Positions 58,275 through 64,000 of a DNA stretch of 64,000 bases are shown piece by piece. How positions within the stretch are numbered: position 1 is the first letter of the stretch; every line of letters begins with the position of its first letter. Below the pieces are notes generated by a model, which had not been told where the DNA came from, did no database searches, and saw only the letters and a list, made by a program, of their open reading frames with translations. The DNA lies in the NCBI RefSeq assembly GCF_003315615.1, contig NZ_PDCH01000004.1, positions 1 to 64,000 of the forward strand. Reading direction: 5' to 3'. The position numbers were made by a program, and so were the translations under genes. This DNA is from Bifidobacterium xylocopae. Its GTDB lineage: Bacteria; Actinomycetota; Actinomycetes; Actinomycetales; Bifidobacteriaceae.

Positions 58275-59498
58275 TCAGACCAGGTCCGACAGGCAGGGGA
58301 TGTCCGTCTCCAAGTAGGTCTGGGAGCCGTGTACACCCGGCATCCGTGTGGCTGGCTCGGACTGAGAGCGGGTGTCGACCAATGTGGCTCCGCCTTGGCA
58401 GGAAATCAATATATCGCCGAAGATCGGCGCCACCCTGTCATCCACCGGACCGAACAGCCCCGACCTGATGGCCTGCGCCTTGGTACGCACCAACGCATTC
58501 CCGCCAAGCTCCTCCTGCCACTTCCCGGCCGCCGCCTGCGGATCCACACCCTCGTCCAGATAGAGCATCACCTGTCTTGGCTCTCCGCCCACCAGGCCTA
58601 TTCCTGTCTGAAGCTCCCGATGCCCGGCCAGGTCGAAACGCCGGTCCGGGTCCGCGGCCACCATGCCGTGGTCGGCAACGATGAGAATCAAGGTGCCTTT
58701 GGGGACACTGCGATGCAGGAGAGCCAGCTGCCCATCGACCTTTTCCAAGGAGGCTACCCACTGCTCCCCCTCCCAGCCGTCGGCATGCCCCGTCTTGTCG
58801 ACATCTCGGATGTACAGGTAGGTCAGGCCTGGCTCCCTGGCGGCTTCGGCCGCCGCTGCAATTCGCTGGGCAGGCGTCAGCCCGCCAATGTAGTCGCTGC
58901 CACGCAACGCGGCCCTGGTCAGACCAGAGTCCGCGAAGTTGGGCAAGCCCGACGATGTGACGCGCACCTCCTGGGCTTGCAGGAGCTCGAATACGGTCGG
59001 CTGGCGCTGGAGGTCCTCGGGCTCGGGGGCATCGCGGAATTGAATCAGCTGGCTGAGACCGCCGGTGTACGGGTTCAGCTGGGTGTAGCCCGCCATGCCT
59101 GTCAGACCAGGGCAGCCACCAGTGCCGAAGACGGCCATGGCCGCAGTCGTCGTAGATGGAAGGCAGGTGCAGATCGGGCGATCGTTCGATGACTCGGAGA
59201 GGAGTGAACGCAAGTATGGGGTATGGCCCAACCGCCGTTTGAGATTCCAGTATCCCAGACCATCGACCACGACCACGACCGCCGACCGGACGTCCGGCAG
59301 GCCCAGGGCCGCCTGCAGCCCGTCAGGATCCGGGTGCACGGCCGTCGGGGTCGGATGGCCGAGGGCCGCGGACAGAGCCGGTAGCACGGCGGAAAGATGA
59401 AGGGCCTGGCCTCGTCCGGCATCGGGACCCACCCGGTCTCCGTAGGTGATGTCCGGCGCCAGCCGTGTCAGCTCGTCCATACTTGGTAAATCAGCCAT
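58275..59498 (-). CDS. Alkaline-phosphatase-fold protein (nucleotide pyrophosphatase-like)
   Basis: The 407-aa protein has VVVVDGLGYWN near residue 76, TTTAAMAVFGTG (probable Thr nucleophile region) and VADHGMV, giving the metal-binding Asp and His expected of the alkaline phosphatase superfamily. There is no signal peptide. ATG at 59498 is used; TTG at 59510 is possible. Substrate unknown; phosphodiesters or nucleotides are likely. It usually neighbours sepH and parC in related genomes. Confidence 0.88.
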   Translation of the reverse strand: MADLPSMDELTRLAPDITYGDRVGPDAGRGQALHLSAVLPALSAALGHPTPTAVHPDPDGLQAALGLPDVRSAVVVVVDGLGYWNLKRRLGHTPYLRSLLSESSNDRPICTCLPSTTTAAMAVFGTGGCPGLTGMAGYTQLNPYTGGLSQLIQFRDAPEPEDLQRQPTVFELLQAQEVRVTSSGLPNFADSGLTRAALRGSDYIGGLTPAQRIAAAAEAAREPGLTYLYIRDVDKTGHADGWEGEQWVASLEKVDGQLALLHRSVPKGTLILIVADHGMVAADPDRRFDLAGHRELQTGIGLVGGEPRQVMLYLDEGVDPQAAAGKWQEELGGNALVRTKAQAIRSGLFGPVDDRVAPIFGDILISCQGGATLVDTRSQSEPATRMPGVHGSQTYLETDIPCLSDLV

Positions 59499-59614
59499 AC
59501 CCCCATTCAAGCACTAAGGCGCAATGTCGGGTGACGGTCGCTTCCAAGGGATTGCTTGGGCCCCGCTCCCGCTATCATGGTCCAGCGGACGCAAGAGGCA
59601 GGAGCGAGTAATTC

Positions 59615-62242
59615 ATGGCATCGCATCGCAAGAGCAACCCAGGTTACGACATGCGGCAGGTCAAGGAGCACATCGTCGAGACGCCCCTGGGCGAGGAGAT
59701 GAGCAAGTCCTTCCTGGAATACGCCTATTCCGTCATCTACGCCAGGGCCCTGCCCGATGCCCGGGACGGACTCAAGCCGGTTCAGCGCCGTATCATCTAC
59801 CAGATGGGTCAGATGGGGTTGACGCCCGACAAGCCCTATATGAAGTCCGCCCGTGCCGTCGGCGAGGTGATGGGCAAGCTCCACCCCCATGGTGACTCCT
59901 CGATATACGAGGCCATGGTCCGCCTGGCCCAGCCCTTCGCCATGCGGTTGCCGTTGGTGGACGGCCACGGTAACTTCGGCTCCCTGGACGACGGACCGGC
60001 GGCCTCACGTTACACCGAAGCGCGCCTGGCCCCCGCAGCCCTGGGAATGAACGCCGACATCGACCAGGATACCGTCGACTTCTCGCCCAACTACGACAAC
60101 AAGCTCCAGGAGCCGGCCGTCCTGCCCTCAGCGATCCCCAACCTGCTGGTCAACGGGTCGTCAGGCATCGCGGTAGGTATGGCCACCAACATGATCACCC
60201 ACAACCTGGGCGAGGTCGTCGCTGCCGCCAAGCACCTGATGGGACACCCTGACGCGGACCTGGACGAACTGATGACCTTCCTGCCCGGCCCCGACCTGCC
60301 CGGCGGCGGCGTCATCGTAGGGCGCGAGGGTATCCGCAAGGCCTACGAATCCGGCCGCGGGGCCTTCGTCACCCGATCCGTGACGCACCTCGAGAACGTG
60401 ACCGCCCGGAAAAAAGCCATCGTGGTCACGGAACTGCCCTTCATGGTCGGGCCTGAGCGGGTACTGGAGCGCATCTCCGAAGGCGTGAAAAACCACAGGA
60501 TCGAAGGGGTGTCGGGCGCCATAGACCTGACTGACCGTCACAACGGCACCCGCTTGGTCATTGAGCTCAAGTCGGGTTTCGATCCGGCCAAGGTGCTGGC
60601 CCAGCTCTTCAAGTACACGCCCCTTGAGGATTCGTTCACAATCAACAATGTGGCCTTGGTCAACGGTCGGCCCCACACGATGGGGGTCAGGGAGCTCCTG
60701 GACGTATGGATCAGGCACCGCCGGCAGGTCATCCACCGGCGCAGCGAATACCGCAGGGCCAGGGCCCTGGAACGCCTGCATCTGGTCGAAGGGCTTCTGC
60801 TGGCCATGCTCGACATCGACGAGGTCATCCAGGTCATCCGCACCTCGGATGATGCAGCGAGCGCCAAGACCCGGCTGATGGCGGTCTTCGACCTGGACGA
60901 TGTGCAAGCCGGATACATCCTGGAGCTGCGTCTGCGCCGGCTGACCAAGATGAGCCGGATAGAGCTGGAAGGCGAACGCGACGAACTCAAGCGGCAACTG
61001 GAGGCCTTGGAGCTGATCCTGAGCTCCGCCGCAGAACTGGACAAGGTCGTGATCCAGGAAATGGATCAGGCGGTCGCAGAATACGACACGCCACGCCGTA
61101 CCGTGATCCTGGATGCGGAACCATCCGGGGACCTGGCACCGGTGGCCCTGCAGGGCGATGGAGCGGTGAACGGCGAAGGGGGGCTGGACGCGGTCAAGAA
61201 GCTGGGACTGGCCGCATCGGCCGCTTCAGCCAAGGCCTCCCCAGGTGCTGATGCCGCCGGCCTGCAGATGAAGGATGAGCCCTGCACGGTGCTTCTGAGC
61301 GCCTCCGGTCTGATCGCCCGATGCGGCGAGGGGGCCATGGACATGTGGCGCAGTCGTTCGGCTGCCGACGGGCGAGCGGCTGACGACCAGATCGTCTCCA
61401 TCTTCACCGGCCACACGCTGGGCTCCTACGCGCTGATTACCTCGGCTGGCCGCCTGGTCACGGCTCCCGTTGCCGACTTGCCACAGCTGCCGCTGACGTC
61501 CTCCCTGAGCCTTGCCGGCGGAGTCGGGGCCGCCGAGCTGCTGGGCTTGACCCAGTCGACCGAACCTGTGGAAGGTGAGCGGGTGGTTGCGGCCATAGAC
61601 CCGGATGACCAGACGCCACTGGGTCTGGGCACTCGAAGCGGTGTCGTCAAACGCTGGAACCGGCAGTCGCCCACAACCATGGACTCGTGGAGCGTGATTG
61701 ACCTGGCAGCAGGCGATGAGCTCCTGTTCGCGGCGCCTGCCGGAGACGAGGACCACCTGGTCTTCATCTCATCCGATTCAAGTCTGCTCACCTACGAAGC
61801 CGGAAAGGTCAGGCCCCAGGGACGGGGCTCCGCTGGAATGAACGGTATCCGCCTGGCCGAAGGCGAACATGTCATGGCTTTCGCTGTGGTACCGCTGGCT
61901 CAGGTTGCCTGGACCTACACCGAGGGAGAGAACGGGCTGACCAGTCAGGCCGGCGCCGTGGTGCTGACCGTGGCCGGGGACCGAGAGGCCCTGCCCGGCA
62001 CTGAGAACGGGTCTGCGAAGCTCACGCCCTTGCAGATGTACCCGGTCAAGGGGCGCGGCACCGGCGGTGTGCGTTCCCAGCGCTTCCTCAAAGGGCAGAA
62101 CACGCTGATCACCGCCTGCGTGGGTCCTTGGCCTCTTCACGCCTCCACTGCCTCGGGCCACCCGGTCGACCTTCCCGAGGTGGACATGCGGCGCGATGCC
62201 TCCGGGCAGGACCTGTCCGCACCCATCGCCTTCATCGCCTGA
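59615..62242 (+). CDS. parC: DNA topoisomerase IV subunit A
   Basis: The 875-aa protein is a type IIA topoisomerase A subunit: the catalytic Tyr 133 is in [10 protein letters not shown], and the quinolone region [12 protein letters not shown] is intact. I find no GyrA box (QRRGGKG) in the C-terminal domain, only [11 protein letters not shown], so ParC is preferred to GyrA. It decatenates chromosomes with ParE. The insert around residues 490-560 is disordered. Confidence 0.9.
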   Translation: MASHRKSNPGYDMRQVKEHIVETPLGEEMSKSFLEYAYSVIYARALPDARDGLKPVQRRIIYQMGQMGLTPDKPYMKSARAVGEVMGKLHPHGDSSIYEAMVRLAQPFAMRLPLVDGHGNFGSLDDGPAASRYTEARLAPAALGMNADIDQDTVDFSPNYDNKLQEPAVLPSAIPNLLVNGSSGIAVGMATNMITHNLGEVVAAAKHLMGHPDADLDELMTFLPGPDLPGGGVIVGREGIRKAYESGRGAFVTRSVTHLENVTARKKAIVVTELPFMVGPERVLERISEGVKNHRIEGVSGAIDLTDRHNGTRLVIELKSGFDPAKVLAQLFKYTPLEDSFTINNVALVNGRPHTMGVRELLDVWIRHRRQVIHRRSEYRRARALERLHLVEGLLLAMLDIDEVIQVIRTSDDAASAKTRLMAVFDLDDVQAGYILELRLRRLTKMSRIELEGERDELKRQLEALELILSSAAELDKVVIQEMDQAVAEYDTPRRTVILDAEPSGDLAPVALQGDGAVNGEGGLDAVKKLGLAASAASAKASPGADAAGLQMKDEPCTVLLSASGLIARCGEGAMDMWRSRSAADGRAADDQIVSIFTGHTLGSYALITSAGRLVTAPVADLPQLPLTSSLSLAGGVGAAELLGLTQSTEPVEGERVVAAIDPDDQTPLGLGTRSGVVKRWNRQSPTTMDSWSVIDLAAGDELLFAAPAGDEDHLVFISSDSSLLTYEAGKVRPQGRGSAGMNGIRLAEGEHVMAFAVVPLAQVAWTYTEGENGLTSQAGAVVLTVAGDREALPGTENGSAKLTPLQMYPVKGRGTGGVRSQRFLKGQNTLITACVGPWPLHASTASGHPVDLPEVDMRRDASGQDLSAPIAFIA

Positions 62243-62326
62243 CCAATCCGGGCCCAAGCTGTTCCGGCCCATGGCCGTGACCCTCTCATATCAGGAAAGG
62301 TCAAAGCCAGCGCCTTTGAACCTATG

Positions 62327-64000
62327 TCAGTAGAGCTTCATCCCTTGCGGACCGAAGGTGAAGCCGGCATGGCGCAGGGCCTGTGCGACCGGGGAATCGG
62401 CTTGGAAGGGCCGCCCATTCAGGTCCTTGAAGAAGACCGCACCACTGCGCCGCGCCCGTAACCAGGCTTCCAGCTGACGGCATGCAACATCCAAGACCGG
62501 CCTGTCCGCCCCCGTAAAGACAAGCAGGTGGTGTCCCTGAGGAGCTGCGTAGAGGACCAGGGAACCCCTATACAAAACGACCAGGGCTCCGGCTCGGCGG
62601 CTGGGCCTGGGCGCTGGTCCGGAACCGTGACCCTCCAGGGGTGGCCAGGGAAGGGCCTTCCCATAGAGATTGGCCGGATCCCGGGCATCAAGGACCACGA
62701 CCGAATCGTCATCCTGACCAACCTGCCGCTCCTGCCCCTGTCTAAGTTCCGCGACCGTCTCCCGCTGAGCGAACTGGGCACCCCCGAACCCCGAAACAAA
62801 GGAACCCCGCATGAGTCGGTCGGCATCCTCCAGGCGCTTGAAGACCGGATACAGCTGGGAGAATGAAAAGGGCGCCTCAAGCTGATCGGCCATCAGCGGA
62901 GAGGCCACGCCATCCCGTTCCAAGACCTGTTGGGCCGCCTCCAGTGCCAATTGCGTGTGGTCCGCGAAAGAAGGACCATCGACACGCATGTCCGGCTGCG
63001 GGGGAAGCGACCATAAACCAAGTCCGGCGGCCAGCATGGCCGTGGACTCTGTGGGCACGGCTGGATGTCTGCCTGCGGCGGAGATCAAGACCGGCCGGAC
63101 CGCACGACGCGTGCGGTAGGGGGTGCGAGGCCGACGGTCCCCGGCAGCGGCAGTCAACCGACGGATAGGGGCCAGCGTTGAGGCCGTCAACCGACCCTGC
63201 CATACCAAGCGCCAAAGAGCCTCGACCAGCCATTGGCTCACACGGTTCGTGTCATCTTGTTCTCTCAGGCAAGCGGACAGGAGCTGCTTGAAATGATAGG
63301 ATCCGCCTGAAGCCAGCGCTGCATGCAGCCGTAAGCCCAGTCCCGCCGGCCCATCGTCGTCCTCCGCCTCATCAGTCGTCACTGTAGGCCGTGTCCCATC
63401 GCAAGCCGTCACGGGAAGGGCCAGCAAAGGCGAATCGGCCGCGTAGAACGCCAGCTGCCCACCGGACTCGCCACCTGTCCTACGACCCAGCCAGATCAAT
63501 TCGCCGGCCGACAGGAGCTCATCAAGCATGGCCGGTCGGAAATCCGCCATCCGCGCTGGCAGGAAACCCCCTTCCCACAGGTCGATTGGGAGATATACAC
63601 CCTCATAGGACTGCAACAGGCCCAACAGACCGTCGGGCCCACGGAAGCGGCCGCGCCCCACCGCCGCCACCCCTTGCCTGTTCAACAGGAAGCGGCTGTA
63701 TACAGCGGGTTCCACCGGCCGTGCGGCCTTGCGGGCCCGGGCCAGGGACCGCGAGCGCAGACGACGGAAGACCTGCGGGTCGATCCACTGGCCGTCCGCT
63801 GTTGACGCTTCACGCCCTTGGCCGGGCGGCATACTACCGCCAGCCTGCTCCAGACCATCCTCCTCCGCCGTGGTAAGTCCCTCTGGAGGCACGAACAACC
63901 CGCCCAAAAGCCGGCCGTCCCGACTCAGTGCTTCCAATCCGTCCTTGGCCAGGGCCGGGTTCATGTCGAAGCGATCGGCGATGCGTCCGGTGGTGAATGG
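62327..64000 (-). CDS. lhr: Lhr-type ATP-dependent helicase, C-terminal part (truncated by window)
   Basis: The minus-strand frame is open to the window end, so the N-terminus is missing. The visible 557 residues correspond to the winged-helix and DEAD/H-associated C-terminal regions of large Lhr helicases. The terminal ALRHAGFTFGPQGMKLY resembles the family's conserved end. The helicase motifs are outside the window. It converges with parC. A hairpin (GGGCC/GGCCC, 62250-62270) lies between them. Confidence 0.85.
   Translation of the reverse strand, partial: PFTTGRIADRFDMNPALAKDGLEALSRDGRLLGGLFVPPEGLTTAEEDGLEQAGGSMPPGQGREASTADGQWIDPQVFRRLRSRSLARARKAARPVEPAVYSRFLLNRQGVAAVGRGRFRGPDGLLGLLQSYEGVYLPIDLWEGGFLPARMADFRPAMLDELLSAGELIWLGRRTGGESGGQLAFYAADSPLLALPVTACDGTRPTVTTDEAEDDDGPAGLGLRLHAALASGGSYHFKQLLSACLREQDDTNRVSQWLVEALWRLVWQGRLTASTLAPIRRLTAAAGDRRPRTPYRTRRAVRPVLISAAGRHPAVPTESTAMLAAGLGLWSLPPQPDMRVDGPSFADHTQLALEAAQQVLERDGVASPLMADQLEAPFSFSQLYPVFKRLEDADRLMRGSFVSGFGGAQFAQRETVAELRQGQERQVGQDDDSVVVLDARDPANLYGKALPWPPLEGHGSGPAPRPSRRAGALVVLYRGSLVLYAAPQGHHLLVFTGADRPVLDVACRQLEAWLRARRSGAVFFKDLNGRPFQADSPVAQALRHAGFTFGPQGMKLY

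Overview
The window reads as a chromosomal segment of a bifidobacterium (Actinomycetota, Bifidobacteriaceae). The base composition is GC-rich and GTG/TTG starts are common. It carries pyruvate formate-lyase with its activase, tandem clpP1-clpP2 behind trigger factor, a gluABCD-type glutamate uptake operon, SepH and DUF4193 proteins, a bifunctional Rel, and topoisomerase IV subunit A. I did not assign a species. I see no rRNA, prophage, insertion sequence or CRISPR array. The content is mostly core housekeeping genes, densely packed, often with 4-base ATGA/GTGA overlaps.

Layout. 1-358: a possible C-terminal tail of a + strand gene, an extraordinary G-rich tract with runs of 28 and 32 G, and a perfect 19-bp hairpin downstream of rplY. 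359-10045 (all minus): proA, an unknown 206-aa gene, nadD, prs, tRNA-Gln, a HAD-IIA phosphatase, glmU, rsfS, a phosphoglycerate-mutase-like enzyme, a membrane-anchored Ser/Thr/Pro-rich protein and rplY. 10046-10853: an 808-bp gap with several stem-loops. 10854-14692 (+): a heterodimeric ABC exporter. 14949-17073 (-): a GntR(YtrA)-ATPase-permease operon with a clear promoter/operator. 17247-26436 (-): rnd, tig, clpP1, clpP2, clpX, nadK, recN and a HAD hydrolase. 26544-32113 (-): nadE, a 71-aa SPOR-like protein, pflB and pflA. 32321-38239: a DHA2 drug exporter divergent from a TetR regulator, then yccF, a cyclophilin, an orphan vsr, a Gfo/Idh oxidoreductase and a MarR regulator. 38371-44777: rarA and a DUF3516-type helicase (-), then a GH20 hexosaminidase (+). 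44874-51771 (-): hisS, aspS and gluABCD. 51863-64000: a DUF349 protein (+), rel, DUF4193 and dut (-), sepH (+), an alkaline-phosphatase-fold protein (-), parC (+) and the 3' part of an lhr-type helicase (-) cut by the window end.

Themes. NAD and nucleotide metabolism recur: nadD, nadK, nadE, prs and dut. The protein-quality module tig-clpP1-clpP2-clpX carries a CGC-N5-GCG inverted repeat suggestive of ClgR control. Anaerobic sugar metabolism is represented by pflB/pflA. The most unusual structural feature is a set of intergenic G/C homopolymers (13 C, 11 C, 13 G, and the 103-bp G-rich tract). These are either real hypermutable sites or, for the longest one, an assembly problem. I did not find a convincing new multi-gene system; the notable signals are regulatory and structural.
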